The notes below the pieces were generated by a model. The model did no database searches and had not been told where the DNA came from. It saw only the letters and a program-made list of their open reading frames with translations. From JASHPR01 sp963842355 (GTDB lineage Bacteria > Actinomycetota > Actinomycetes > Streptosporangiales > Streptosporangiaceae): a stretch of 64,000 nucleotides of DNA. The position numbers were made by a program, and so were the translations under genes. The number at the start of each line of letters is the position of its first letter. Within the stretch, counting starts at the first letter, position 1. Shown piece after piece: positions 16,553-26,125 of the stretch. Location: positions 1,116,001-1,180,000 of the forward strand of contig CAWJGC010000004.1 of the NCBI GenBank assembly GCA_963842355.1. Direction: 5' to 3'.

Positions 16553-17970
16553 TCAGCGGGCGAGCAGAGTGGCCCGGTGCCGCCAGGCCGTGCGTAGCAG
16601 CGCGGCCCCGGCCGCCTGCATCGGCTCGGCCGACGTGAACCGCTCGATGTTCGCGGCCAGGAACGGGATGCCGACGGCGGCTCCGGTCGCGTCCTCGTCG
16701 GTGACGATGCGGCCTTCATCGTTGGCGGACACCAGGCCGGCGAACACCGCGTCGAACAGCGGGGCGTCGAACACGGCCACGGACAGCATGTCGACGGCGA
16801 AGCTCAGCGGGTCGGCGCCGAGCCCGAGCCAGTACGCCCGCAGCGTCCCGGCGCGCCGGGCGTCGGCCAGCGTGGCGTACAGCGGCCAGCGCCGGTAGTC
16901 GATCGGCGCGGTGTCGCTGTGGTAGTCCTCGCCGGCCCCCAGCAGCTCCTCGGACAGCTCGCGGACGATGGAGCGCCACAGGCTGAAGTCGTTGGCCTCG
17001 TTCCACCCGGCGTCGTGAGAGGGCTGGAACATGCCGACCGGGGCTACCTGGTACATGCCGCCGCCGCTGGCGACCCGGGCCGGATCGCGCCAGTGCAGGA
17101 TCATCTGCGCGTCGCCGGCGGCCCGGTCGACGCGCAGCACCAGGGTGCACGTGGCGGCCATCACGGGCCGCCGCCGCAGATCGGTGGGATCGTCGATCAG
17201 TGACCGGAACGGCAGGCGCGGCCCGGCCAGGAGCCGGACGGGCCCGGCCGGGAGGCGGCCGGGCTCGCCGCGGGCCAGGGCGGCCGCCGCGTACTCATGG
17301 GCGGCGGCCTCGCACGTGTTGATCATCTCGAAGTAGCGTCCCCGGCCGAACGCGAGATCCGCCGCGCCCGCGGAGGTACTCACCTCGAGCAGCCGGTAGC
17401 AGGCGCGGTTCTCGAACAGGCCGGGCCGGCCAGGGCCCCGAGCGCCTCGGCGTAGCAGCCGAACCGGCTGCCGTCGTCGCGCAGCGGGCGCACGGCCGCT
17501 GTCTCGGGCTCGGTACCGTCGAGCACCGGGCCGCCGGGCACCGGGCCGCCGGGCACCGGGCCGCCGGGCACCGGGCCGCCGGGCACCGGGCCGCCGGGCA
17601 CCGGGCCGCCGGGCACCGGGCCGCCGGGCACCGGGCCGCCGGGCACCGGGCCGCCGGGCACCGGGCCGCCGGGCACCGGGCCGCCGGGCACCGGGCCGCC
17701 GGGCACCGGGCCGCCGGGCACCGGGCCGCCGGGCACCGGGCCGCCGGGTTCACGGGCGGAAGGGCTGGGACGCCACGACAGCCTGACCCGGTCCAGCGGG
17801 ACCGGCTCGGCCGGGATCCACTCGGGCCGGGCGAGCAGCGGCGTGCCCGCCACCCGCCACGAGGAGGGGTACCGGTCCTGGGCGGCCGTGGCCATATCGT
17901 GCCGGCGAGCGTTGAGGAAACCGCGCGCCCGCCGCCACTGCGCCTGGCTGGCGCGCACCCCGTCGGTCAT
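16553..17970 (-). pseudogene. Nudix-like domain protein, frameshifted and repeat-expanded
   Basis: Two frames together make one recognisable protein. The upstream frame (17970 to about 17425) gives RARGFLNARRHDMATAA, RVAGTPLLARPEWIPAEPVPLDRVRLSW and, after fifteen GGPVP repeats (17523-17750), FGCYAEALGALAGP. The downstream frame continues LFENRACYRLLEV into STSAGAADLAFGRGRYFEMINTCEAAAHEYA and ends at 16553. It contains NDFSLWRSIVRELSEELLG, a Nudix-box-like REx2EE segment, and WPLYATLADARR. Joining needs one extra base near 17425. Homologues in Streptomyces are usually annotated only as regulators; I do not know a function. Either a true frameshift or an assembly error. Confidence 0.65.
17523..17750. 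repeat. 15-bp tandem repeat (GGPVP)n
   Basis: About fifteen near-identical copies of CCGCCGGGCACCGGG, in frame with the Nudix-like protein and encoding GGPVP on the minus strand. It separates the conserved N-terminal 60 residues from the catalytic-looking domain. Purity points to recent slippage. Confidence 0.92.
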
Positions 17971-18208
17971 AGATTCCCGACCTTACCGGGGCGGGGCGGC
18001 CCGGGCGGCCCGGCGCGCCCGGGGCCGTTCCGGCACGGGTTGACACCGGCGCATCACCTCAGCGAAGATCCGAAACCGCCGGCCCGAACGGCGGGAGGTG
18101 CCGCGGCCCGGTAGTGCCGCCGCACCATTTAGGTGATGATGTTGGCGAAATAGGTGCGCCGAGCACGCGCGGGCCCACCGCGGCCGGGGCAGGGCAGGAG
18201 GCGGGGGA
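17971..18208. other. Divergent intergenic region
   Basis: About 240 bases between the divergent starts of the Nudix-like gene and the FHA-PrsW gene. It includes a lower-GC stretch around 18120-18160 (CACCATTTAGGTGATGATGTTGG). Likely contains both promoters; no clear operator seen. Confidence 0.4.
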
Positions 18209-20028
18209 GTGGTATTCAAAGGTCTGCGCCAGCGGCAGCCCGACACCCCGGGCGCCCCGGGCGCGGGATGGGTCTTCAACCCGCCGCCCGGATGGCCGGT
18301 GCCGCCGGCGGCTGGCAGCCGCCGCCGCGCTGGGCGCCTGATCCGTCCTGGCCGCCCGCGCCGGCGGGCTGGGAGTTCTGGCAGCCGCCGCCGCCACCCC
18401 AGGACAGCCTCCCCGCCCAGCCCAGCGAGGTCCGCGTCACGTTCGAAGGCCGGCCCTACATCTTCCCGCCCGCCGGGCCGGTCCGGATCGGGCGCGCCCC
18501 CGACAGCGACGTGGTGGTCGGCGACCCGGCCGTCTCCCGCAAGCACGCCCAGCTGAGCTGGGCCGGCGACGGGTGGGTGTGGGAGAACGTCGGCCAGGCG
18601 CCCACGTTCCTGGGCGGGCAGTCCACCACGCGGGTGGCCGTGAGCGGGGCGGTGGAGCTCGTGCTGGGGTCCCCGCACGGGCCGGTCCTGCGCATCGAGC
18701 CATCGCTGCCGGCCGCCGCGGCTGGCCCGGCCCCCCTGGCGGCCCCGGCCCCCGTGGCGGCCCCGGCTGGCCCGGCCCCCGCGGCTGCCCCGGCCCCCGC
18801 GGCGGCCCCGGCCCCCGTGGCGGCCCCGGCCCCCGTGGCGGCCCCGGCTGGCCCGGCCCCCGCGGCTGCCCCGGCCGCCGTGGCGGCCCCGCCTCCGGTG
18901 GCTGCCCCAGCCCCCGCGGCCCCGGCCCCCTGGGCCGCGCCGGGCCCGGCGGGTGGCGTCGGTCCCGCGGCCGCCCTGGGTTCCGCGGCGATGGCGGCCG
19001 GCCCGCCGCCGTTTCCGGCGGCCGCCCCGCCCCGCGCGGGCACCCACCGGTTCGGCCCGGGCCCGCCCGCCCCGCCCGGCGCGCTGGCCGCGCCGTCGGG
19101 CGACGAACTGGTCGCCGCGTTCCGGATGCTGATCCCGGTCCGGAGCTGGCTCACGAATCCCGGCTGGCGCCAGGGCCTGCGGCTGCTGGTCATCACGTAC
19201 GCGCTGCTGCCGCTGGTGTTCATCGCGCTGTTCGCGTCGTCGGGGAACCTGTCCACCCCGGGCTGGGCCTACGGCCTGTACGTCGCGCCGCTGTGGGCGA
19301 TCGGCTTCTGGTTCCTGATCCGGCCCGGGCCGATCAGGGCGCAGGAGATCCAGATCGGCATCGGCATCATCGTCTGGGTCCTGATCTGGCTCAACGTCGT
19401 CACGATCAACATCAACGACCATCTGGGCCGGGCCAACCACGCGTTCTCCTTTCCCGCCGCCCTGGGCGTCGGGTACAACGAGGAGATCACGAAGGCGCTG
19501 CCGGTCCTGCTCGCCGGGCTCATCCTGCTGAAGTTCCGCTCGACGAAGCTGGACGTGCGGATGTGGATGTTCCTCGGCACCATTTCCGGCCTGACGTTCG
19601 GCGTCTCGGAGGCCGCCCTCTACACCTCCAGGGAACTGGTGATCATCAACCAGGCGCAGGTCGCCAGCCAGGCGGTCGGGGCGGTCCTGTCGTTCGCCGA
19701 ACGCGTGTTCGTGGACGGCTTCCAGCATGCGGTCTGGGCCGGGATCTCGGCGTTCTTCATCGGCATGGCGGTGAACTACCCGCGGCGGCGGATACCGCTC
19801 GTGCTCCTCGGCGTGTCGATCCCGGCCGTCCTGCACGCGCTCAACGACTGGGCCGCGGGCGCCTTCAACTCGTACTGGGTCTGGATCATCATCCAGGCGG
19901 TGTCGCTGCTGCTGTTCCTCGGCTACACGATGTCGGCGGAGTCGATCGAGCGCCAGGTCCGCCAGACGCCGATGTTCCGGGGAGAATCGCTGATCATGGA
20001 AGCGGTGTCAGAGCCGAAGGAACCCTGA
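18209..20028 (+). CDS. FHA domain fused to PrsW-type membrane protease
   Basis: Modular membrane protein. A Pro/Trp-rich N-terminus (FNPPPGWPVPP, then GWQPPPRWAPDPSWPPAP) leads to a forkhead-associated phosphothreonine-binding domain (IGRAPDSDVVVGDPAVSRKHAQL, key motifs GRAPDSD and SRKHAQ, nt 18487-18560). An Ala/Pro/Val repeat linker follows (18712-18940), then seven or more helices with PrsW signatures: NEEITKALP (nt 19478-19504), FGVSEAALY and GFQHAVWAG. PrsW proteases cleave anti-sigma factors, so a signalling protease is plausible. The first 33 codons are in a different frame from the rest: either a one-base frameshift near 18310, or translation starts at ATG 18290. Membrane localisation is clear; substrate unknown. 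Confidence 0.82.
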
Positions 20029-20109
20029 CCGCTGGCCGCTGACCGCTGGCCGCTGGCCGCTGGCCGCTGGCTGGCCGCTGGCCGGCTGACCGCTACCGCT
20101 CGGCCGGCG
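20029..20109. repeat. CTGGCCG short repeats between convergent genes
   Basis: About 70 bases of CCGCTGGCCG-type units separate the convergent FHA-PrsW and nitrilase genes. Complementary GGCC-rich units could fold and act as a bidirectional terminator; no gene. Confidence 0.5.
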
Positions 20110-21012
20110 TCACGCGTCGCTGCCGTAGAGGCCGGGCTGGCGGGTCTGGCGCAGTAGCTCGGCGAAGAGGCGGGCCTCCCTGGTTTCCCTGGTTTCCTGC
20201 AACCGGCACAGCAGCAGCTCGGGTTCGGGGTCGGTCGGGGCCGCGCTGGGCTGGGCTGGGTCTTCCGGCGCCGCCGGCGGGGCCGCGCGCCGCGCCTCGG
20301 CCAGCACCTCGCCTGCCGGAGAGATGATCTTGCTGGCCCCGAGCAGGGTTCCGGAGGCCGTGGTCCCGCACTGGTTGACCAGCACCCACCACTGCCCGTT
20401 GGCCAGCGCGGCGCCCGGGTAGTAACGGTCCCAGTACGCGTGGGCCTCCCACTCGTAGGCGGACGGCTGGATGACCAGGTCGGCCCCGCGCGCCGCGAGC
20501 GCGCGCCCGACCTCGGGAAAGTCCCCGTCGTAGCACACGGTCACCGCGACGTGCCCGAGTTCGGGATCGCTGAACGAGGTCAGGCGGCGGCCCGGCGCGA
20601 ACAGCGCATGCTCTCCGGTCGGCCGGTACAGGTGGGCCTTGCGGTGCCGGGCCACCAGGACCCCGTCCCGGTTGAACACCAGCGCCGTGTTGCAGATCAG
20701 GTCGCCGTCCCGCTCCGGCACGCTGCCCGCGAACACCCAGATCCCGTGCTGCCGGGCCAGGGCGCCGAGCACCTCGGTCCGCGGGCCCGGCACCGGCTCG
20801 GCCGCGGCGGCGGCGTCGCGCGCCAGCGAGCCCATGTCGTACCCGCAGGGCCATAGTTCGGGCAGCACGACGAGGTCGGCCCCGGCCGCGGCGGCCTGAC
20901 CGATCCAGTGCCGCGCCGCGGCCAGGTTGGCCTCCGGGTCGCCGGGCGTCGCCAGCCACTGCGCGGCCGCGACCACCAGCCCATCTTCCCGTCCTGTCGT
21001 AGCGCCCATCAT
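20110..21012 (-). CDS. Carbon-nitrogen hydrolase (nitrilase superfamily)
   Basis: Hydrolase of about 300 aa that cleaves a C-N bond of an amide, nitrile or carbamoyl compound. The catalytic triad is complete: Glu in LPELWPCGYD, Lys in ARHRKAHLYRP, Cys in VTVCYDGDFPE. The C-terminal 60 residues are less conserved. ATG 21012 is preceded by GGAGGGGAG; ATG 21009 is an alternative. It is last in the leftward catabolic run that begins with the DUF6282 amidohydrolase, so it may hydrolyse an amide intermediate or an N-carbamoyl product. Exact substrate cannot be told from sequence. Confidence 0.88.
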   Translation of the reverse strand: MMGATTGREDGLVVAAAQWLATPGDPEANLAAARHWIGQAAAAGADLVVLPELWPCGYDMGSLARDAAAAAEPVPGPRTEVLGALARQHGIWVFAGSVPERDGDLICNTALVFNRDGVLVARHRKAHLYRPTGEHALFAPGRRLTSFSDPELGHVAVTVCYDGDFPEVGRALAARGADLVIQPSAYEWEAHAYWDRYYPGAALANGQWWVLVNQCGTTASGTLLGASKIISPAGEVLAEARRAAPPAAPEDPAQPSAAPTDPEPELLLCRLQETRETREARLFAELLRQTRQPGLYGSDA

Positions 21013-21036
21013 CTCGCTCCCCTCCCTCGGCCTGGC

Positions 21037-21083
21037 GATCGCGGAGACTTTTCGGCGCATAGCGCGGACAACTCTCCATGATC
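21037..21083. repeat. Inverted repeat, GATC-TGGAGA family
   Basis: Arms 21037-21058 and 21062-21083 pair at 17 of 22 positions with a three-base loop, and share GGAGACTT and CTCCATGATC with the element at 15691. It lies between the small ORF and the nitrilase gene, and the TGA stop of the small ORF overlaps its edge. Confidence 0.65.
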
Positions 21084-21258
21084 ACGGGTGACGCCGTTCA
21101 CACGTGCCGCCGGGGGCCGGGCCGCCGGGAACCGGGCCGGTGTCGTCGTCCTCGGGAATCTGGGCGATCGGGTACGGCTCGATCTCGAGCGCGCGGTCGC
21201 TGGCCGCGGGCTGGCCTGCAGGTCCGGCATCAGCGGCGGGGGCTGATGGGCTCGTCAT
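21082..21258 (-). CDS. Small hypothetical protein after the hydroxylase large subunit
   Basis: A 58-codon frame starting at ATG 21258 inside the 3' end of the large-subunit gene, with GGAGGAG eight to nine bases upstream of the start. The peptide is acidic in the middle (LEIEPYPIAQIPEDDDTG) and ends in a Gly/Pro tail. Codon third positions are GC-rich like real genes here. It has no family that I recognise. Its overlap and spacing suggest translational coupling to the molybdenum hydroxylase genes. Could be spurious. Confidence 0.4.
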   Translation of the reverse strand: MTSPSAPAADAGPAGQPAASDRALEIEPYPIAQIPEDDDTGPVPGGPAPGGTCERRHP

Positions 21259-23587
21259 CGGTCTGCTCCTCCGGTGCCCCCCGGGGGGTGGACGGCAGGC
21301 ACGCCAGGACCCGTTCCGGCGTGATGGGCAGGACGGTCGGGCGGGCGCCGACCGCGTCGCGGATCGCGTTCGCGACCGCGGCGAGGGGCGGGCCGATGGG
21401 CGGCTCGCCGATGCCGCGCGCGCCGAACGGGCCCATCCCTTCCCCGGACTCCAGGACGATCACCTCGACGTCCGGGATGTCGGTGGCCGTGGGCACGAGG
21501 TACTGGAACAAGCCGGCGGTCAGGTTGGTGCCCTCGTCGAGCACGACCTCCTCGAGCAGCGCCATCCCCAGGCCCTGGGCCACCGCCCCGCTGATCTGCC
21601 CCTCGACCGACAGCGGGTTGATCGCGCGCCCGACGTCGTGCGCGGCGATGTACCGCAGCACCGTGACCTGCCCGGTGTCCAGGTCGACCTCGACGTCGCA
21701 CAGGTGGGTCCCGAACGTGAAGTCCGGGAACACCCGCTGCGACCGCAGGCCCCGGGTGACCGCCACCCCCTTGGGCCCGAAGAACGTGCTCAGCGCCTCG
21801 GTGGGCACGTTGCGCCTGCGGCACAGGGCCAGCGCCTCGGGCACCGGCAGGCGCAGGCCGGGGCCGGCCACGTCGCCGCCGGAGAAGCGCAGCGACTCCG
21901 CGGGCTCGCCGCGGTCCCCGGCGACCGCGCCGAGCACGAGGTCGCGCAGCGCGGCGGACGCGTCGTGCACGGCGTTGCCCGACATCAGCAGCTGCCGGGT
22001 GGCCGTGGTGGTCCCGGCCACGGGGTTCAGCGCCGAGTCGCCGAAGTGCACGATGACCTGCTCCATCGGCACCGCGAGTACCTCGGAGGCGATCTGGGCC
22101 AGGGACGACGCCTGCCCGCCGCCGAGATCCTGCACCCCGCACCGCACCCGGACGCTGCCGTCGGGCTCGAAGCCCACCCACGCGGCGGCGGCGTCGTTCA
22201 GCCATACCAGCCGCCCGTAGGACTGCAGGTTGCTGGCGATGGCGCGGCCCGCCGCCCGGCGCGGGCAGGCGGGCACGGGCGGCGGGCCGGCCCGCTCGAG
22301 CACGGCGTCGATGGTCTGCGCCAGCAGCACCTCGGTCTCGATCGGCTGGCCCACCGGCAGCACGTCGCCCTTGACCAGGGAGTTCCGCTTGCGGATCTCC
22401 GCGGGCGGCAGCCCGAGCCTGCGGGCCACCTCGTCGACCTGTGACTCGTAGCCGAGCACCACCTGCATCCCGCCGAATCCGCGGAACGCCGAGGTCGGCG
22501 GGTTGTTGGTGTAGGCGCACCGGGCCCGCAGGCGCACGTTGGCCACCCGGTACGGGCCGCAGGCGTGGACCGAGGAGTACAGCAGGACCAGGGCCGACAG
22601 GTAGGCGTACGCGCCCGCGTCCGCCGTGATGTCGATGTCCTGGCCGGTGATCGTCCCGTCCCGGCGGGCCGCGGTCCGGTACCGCATCCGCATCGGGTGC
22701 CGCTTGGCCCGCGCCTGCAGCGACTCCTGCCGGGTCCACTCCATGCGCACCTCGCGGCCGGTGCGCCAGACGGCCAGGGCCAGGTACGGCTCGACGGTCA
22801 TGTCCTCCTTGCCGCCGAAGCCGCCGCCCACGTAGGGCGCGATCACCCGCACCCGCGCCTCGGGGATCCCGAGGATCCGGGCCACGTCCCGGTAGTGCTG
22901 CACGACCTGGGTGCTGACCCGGAGGTTGAGCACCCCCTCGTCGTCCAGCCAGCCCGTCCCCGCCTCCGGCTCCAGGTAGGCGTGGTCCACCGGCTGCGTT
23001 GTGTACGTTCCCTCCACGACCAGGTCAGCGGCCGCGAACGCGGCCTCGACGTCGCCGCTGTCGATGTCCCACCGGGCCAGCAGGTTCCCCTGCGGGTGGA
23101 CCTGCGGCGCGCCGTCGGCGAGCGCGCCGTCCGGGTCGAACACCCCGGGCATGCCGGAGTAATCGACCTCGACCCGCTCGGACGCGTCGACCAGCGCCTC
23201 CTCGGTCTCGGCGATGACCAGCGCGACCGGCTCGCCCTGGAACCTGACCTGCTGCGTCGCGAGGACCTCCATGTTCGCCTTGAGCGGCGCGACCTCGATC
23301 GTCTGCCCCGGCACGTCGACCCAGACCTCGTTGTGCGGCACGTCCTCGCCGAACAGGACGGCGACCACCCCCGGCACCTGGACGGCTTCCGCCGCGCTGC
23401 GCCGGACGATCCGGGCCGACGGCACCGGCGAGCGGACCAGCCCGGCCCGGAGCATTCCGGGGTGCACCACATCGCCCGCGTAACGGGTCGTGCCGGCGAT
23501 CTTCTCCGCCTGGTCCCGGCGGGCCAGCGGCTGGCGCACCACGCTCAGCTCGTCCGCCTTGGACCGCCGGACCTCCTGGTTGCTCAC
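21230..23587 (-). CDS. Molybdenum hydroxylase large subunit (XDH/CO-dehydrogenase type)
   Basis: A 785-aa molybdopterin cytosine-dinucleotide-binding subunit of a xanthine-dehydrogenase family hydroxylase. Visible landmarks are TRYAGDVVHPGMLRAGLVRSP at the start, GGGFGGKED, TSAFRGFGGMQ, GVQDLGGGQASSLAQIA and, near the C-terminus, the active-site glutamate motif GIGEPP. Such enzymes insert water-derived hydroxyl next to a ring nitrogen or oxidise aldehydes. GTG 23587 overlaps the iron-sulfur gene by four bases (GTGA). It lacks the VAYRCSFR selenium/copper loop of true CO dehydrogenase, so CO oxidation is unlikely. Substrate unknown, probably an N-heterocycle given its neighbours. Confidence 0.92.
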   Translation of the reverse strand: MSNQEVRRSKADELSVVRQPLARRDQAEKIAGTTRYAGDVVHPGMLRAGLVRSPVPSARIVRRSAAEAVQVPGVVAVLFGEDVPHNEVWVDVPGQTIEVAPLKANMEVLATQQVRFQGEPVALVIAETEEALVDASERVEVDYSGMPGVFDPDGALADGAPQVHPQGNLLARWDIDSGDVEAAFAAADLVVEGTYTTQPVDHAYLEPEAGTGWLDDEGVLNLRVSTQVVQHYRDVARILGIPEARVRVIAPYVGGGFGGKEDMTVEPYLALAVWRTGREVRMEWTRQESLQARAKRHPMRMRYRTAARRDGTITGQDIDITADAGAYAYLSALVLLYSSVHACGPYRVANVRLRARCAYTNNPPTSAFRGFGGMQVVLGYESQVDEVARRLGLPPAEIRKRNSLVKGDVLPVGQPIETEVLLAQTIDAVLERAGPPPVPACPRRAAGRAIASNLQSYGRLVWLNDAAAAWVGFEPDGSVRVRCGVQDLGGGQASSLAQIASEVLAVPMEQVIVHFGDSALNPVAGTTTATRQLLMSGNAVHDASAALRDLVLGAVAGDRGEPAESLRFSGGDVAGPGLRLPVPEALALCRRRNVPTEALSTFFGPKGVAVTRGLRSQRVFPDFTFGTHLCDVEVDLDTGQVTVLRYIAAHDVGRAINPLSVEGQISGAVAQGLGMALLEEVVLDEGTNLTAGLFQYLVPTATDIPDVEVIVLESGEGMGPFGARGIGEPPIGPPLAAVANAIRDAVGARPTVLPITPERVLACLPSTPRGAPEEQTDDEPISPRR

Positions 23588-24135
23588 GGGCCAGCCCCGC
23601 CCTCGCCCGCCCGGTCCTCGCCCGCGCCGCCTTCCTGCTGGGCCGACTCGATCGCGGTGACGATCGGGCCGTAGCCGGTGCAGCGGCAGATGTTGCCGTG
23701 CAGGCCCTCGCGGATCTGCTCGCGGGACAGCCGCCTGCCCTCGGCCAGCAGGGCCGCGGCGCAGATCAGCATGCCGGGGGTGCAGAAGCCGCACTGCGCG
23801 GCGTGGCTGCGGTGGAAGGCCTGCTGCAGCGGGCCGAGCGAGCCCGCGGGGCCGCACAGCCCCGCGGCGGTCGTGACCTCGCATCCCGAGACCTGGGCGG
23901 CGAGCACGATGCAGCTCGCCACCGGGAGGCCGTCCACCAGCACGGCGCAGGCGCCGCACACCCCCTCCCCGCAGCCGTACTTCGGGTCGGTCACCCCGGC
24001 CACCTCGCGCAGCCAGCGCAGCAGGCTCAGGTGCCCGCCCGCGGTCGCGGTGCGGCGGCTGCCGTTCACGGTGATCGTGACCGTCTCGGCCGGGCTCGCG
24101 GGACTCCCCGGGCTGGCGGGGACGGCCGACGTCAC
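23584..24135 (-). CDS. Molybdenum hydroxylase 2Fe-2S subunit
   Basis: A 183-aa electron-transfer subunit with the two expected clusters: plant-type ferredoxin cysteines in YGCGEGVCGACAVLVDG and the following SC, and the C-terminal cluster CGFCTPGM with CRCTGYGPI. GTG 24135 overlaps the FAD-subunit stop (GTGA), and its own stop overlaps the large-subunit start in the same way. Order FAD, FeS, Mo subunits matches many hydroxylase operons. Confidence 0.94.
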   Translation of the reverse strand: MTSAVPASPGSPASPAETVTITVNGSRRTATAGGHLSLLRWLREVAGVTDPKYGCGEGVCGACAVLVDGLPVASCIVLAAQVSGCEVTTAAGLCGPAGSLGPLQQAFHRSHAAQCGFCTPGMLICAAALLAEGRRLSREQIREGLHGNICRCTGYGPIVTAIESAQQEGGAGEDRAGEGGAGP

Positions 24136-25011
24136 GCGGCCTCCTCGCTGCGACGGTGCGCCTCCTCGAGGGCCTGAACGGAAAGCACGCGGGCCAGGTG
24201 CCGCCGGTAGGCGGCACTCGCGCCGGTGTCGGTGAACGGGTCGATGCCCTCGATCGGCCCGACGCGGGAAGCGATCTCGTCCCGGGTGGCGCCCGCCAGC
24301 GCGGCCTCCACGGCCCCGAGCCGGACCGGGCGGTCCGCGACGCCGCCCAGGGCCAGCCGCGCCTCGACGACGACTCCGCCCGCCCCCCCGCCCGGCGCGC
24401 TGCGCACCAGCGCCGCCGCCGACACCAGGGCGAAGTCCCCGCGCCTGCGGGACACCTCGCGGAAGCTCCAGCCCCACCCCGGCCCGAGGACCGGGACGCG
24501 CGCGGTCACCAGCAGCTCGTCGGGCTCGAGCACGGTCGTGAACAGCGTCACGGAGAACTCCTCGGCCCGGACCTCCCGGGCCGAGCGGCCGTCGGTGAGC
24601 TCGTAGCTGGCGCCGAGGGCGGTCATGGCCACCGGCAGCTCCGCGGCGGGATCGCCGTGCGCCAGCGACCCGCCGAGCGTGCCCCGGTTGCGGATCCGGG
24701 CGCTGCCGATGTGCGCCGCGGCCGCGCCGAGCAGCGGCTGCGCCGCGCGCGCCGCCTCGCTGGCGGTCAGTTCCCGGTGCGTGACCAGCGCCCCGACGCT
24801 CAGGTAGCCGTCGCTCGCGGTGATCTCGCGGGCCTGCGCCGACCCGGGAGATGTCCACCACCACCTCGGGGGCGGCCAGGCCGACGTTGATCATCGGGAG
24901 CAGGCTCTGCCCGCCGGCGATGACCTTGGCGTCCTCGCCGTGCCGGCGCAGGGCCGCACAGGCGCCCGGCAGGTCATCGGCACGCTCGTAGCGGAAGGAA
25001 CGGGTGTACAC
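24132..25011 (-). pseudogene. Molybdenum hydroxylase FAD subunit, apparent frameshift
   Basis: FAD-binding (CoxM-like) subunit split between two frames. The first gives YTRSFRYERADDLPGACAALRRHGEDAKVIAGGQSLLPMINVGL (FAD-loop AGGQSLLPM) through VVVDISR. After a one-base slip near 24845, in a CCCGGG run, the second frame continues SAQAREITASDGYLSVGALVTHREL and IRNRGTLGGSLAHGDPAAELP, then on to the C-terminus. Total span 880 nt is one more than a multiple of three, so one inserted base explains it. Both halves are well conserved and the operon is otherwise intact, so an assembly indel is as likely as a real mutation. Confidence 0.85.
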
Positions 25012-25033
25012 CGGCGTCGGGTCGCCTCCTAGG

Positions 25034-26008
25034 TCACGGGCCGGCTGGGGGATGGGCCGGCCCGTGACCCAGGGCGGGGGCGGGCGTCTGCGGTGCCCAG
25101 TCCGGCTCGAGGCCGAGCACCTCGGCCGGGGTCTGGCTGGCCATCTTCTCCAGGTAGGCGTAGGGGACCCCGAAGTCGAGCAGGGCGGCGAACAGCATCC
25201 GCAGGCCCTCCGGGTGCGGCGGCCCGGCGTACTGCCCGAGGTCGGACCCGAACACCAGGTGCTCGCCTTGCAGCGCGATGATCCACTCCGCGAGCTCGGC
25301 GGGCTGCTGCTCCCAGAAGATGGGGGAGACGCAGGACGAGGCGACGTACTCCAGCGTCGCCCCCTTGGCGATCAGCTCGCGCTGCACGTCGAGGTCGAGC
25401 TTGCACAGCGACCAGTTGGCGTGGGTGACGATGAACCGGCTGACCCCGGCCGCGACGGCGGCGTCCTGCAGCGCCCGGATCTCGGCCAGGGACAGGTGCC
25501 CGGTGGCCAGCGCGACGTCGTTCTCCGCCACGATCTCGCAGATCGTGCGCGCCGCGGGGGTGAGCGTGGCGCCGTCCTCCTCGAACACGGTCACGCCCTC
25601 GCCGGGAAGCTGCTTCTTCGGCCGGCCGAACTGCGGGTAGTCGGTGATGCCGAAGAAGTCGGCGTGGTGCTTGGCGTGATTGGACGGCATCCAGACGACC
25701 CGGGCGCCGTAGTGGATGGCGGCCTGGGCCACGTAGGGGTTCAGGCCGCCGACCGAGCGGTTGAGCACGACCGCCCCGAAGGACTCGACCTGCGGGTACA
25801 TGCGGTTCACGTAGTACGCGCGGCCGGTCGTCGACGCGTCGTGGTCCTTGAGCACGAACCCGCGCATGCCCGCCGCGATCGCGTGCTCGGCCAGGGCGGC
25901 GTCGTCGATGTGCCGCTTGAACAGCGCGGGCGCCGTGTGCGCGTGCATGTCGATCGCGCCCCTGAGCAGATCGAGATCTGGACGGTCCACCGGCGCCCCC
26001 AGATTCAC
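25034..26008 (-). CDS. DUF6282-type amidohydrolase
   Basis: Metal-dependent hydrolase of about 324 aa with DMHAHTAPALFKR near the N-terminus, AGMRGFVLKDHDAST, MPSNHAKHH, ATGHLSLAEI, FIVTHANWS and FGSDLGQ: the His/Asp pattern of the amidohydrolase/PHP superfamily. First gene of the leftward run, 22 bp before the FAD subunit gene, and divergent from IclR. It may open a cyclic amide or imide after ring hydroxylation. The GTG start at 26008 gives NLGAPVDRPDLDLL; a GTG eight codons later is possible. Confidence 0.83.
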   Translation of the reverse strand: MNLGAPVDRPDLDLLRGAIDMHAHTAPALFKRHIDDAALAEHAIAAGMRGFVLKDHDASTTGRAYYVNRMYPQVESFGAVVLNRSVGGLNPYVAQAAIHYGARVVWMPSNHAKHHADFFGITDYPQFGRPKKQLPGEGVTVFEEDGATLTPAARTICEIVAENDVALATGHLSLAEIRALQDAAVAAGVSRFIVTHANWSLCKLDLDVQRELIAKGATLEYVASSCVSPIFWEQQPAELAEWIIALQGEHLVFGSDLGQYAGPPHPEGLRMLFAALLDFGVPYAYLEKMASQTPAEVLGLEPDWAPQTPAPALGHGPAHPPAGP

Positions 26009-26125
26009 AGATGCACAGAATCAACAGACTCAGGCTTATCGCGATGTAAAACACTCTTTCACGCCACGAGAAACGATGGTAACGTCTGGGACGGCGGGGC
26101 GTCAAGGGCGCGGGGAGGTGGGGAG
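26009..26125. promoter_or_regulatory. Divergent promoter region of the catabolic cluster
   Basis: A 117-bp lower-GC stretch between the amidohydrolase and IclR genes. It holds ATCGCGAT (self-complementary, near 26038) next to GTTTTACA on the minus strand, and AGATTC/GAATC arms at about 26001-26022. It should carry both promoters and the IclR operator; the exact operator is not certain. Confidence 0.5.

Noticed and set aside
21230..25011. Carbon monoxide dehydrogenase (coxMSL)
   Set aside because: Subunit order fits, but the large subunit lacks the CO-dehydrogenase active-site loop and the neighbours are amide and amine enzymes; called a general molybdenum hydroxylase.
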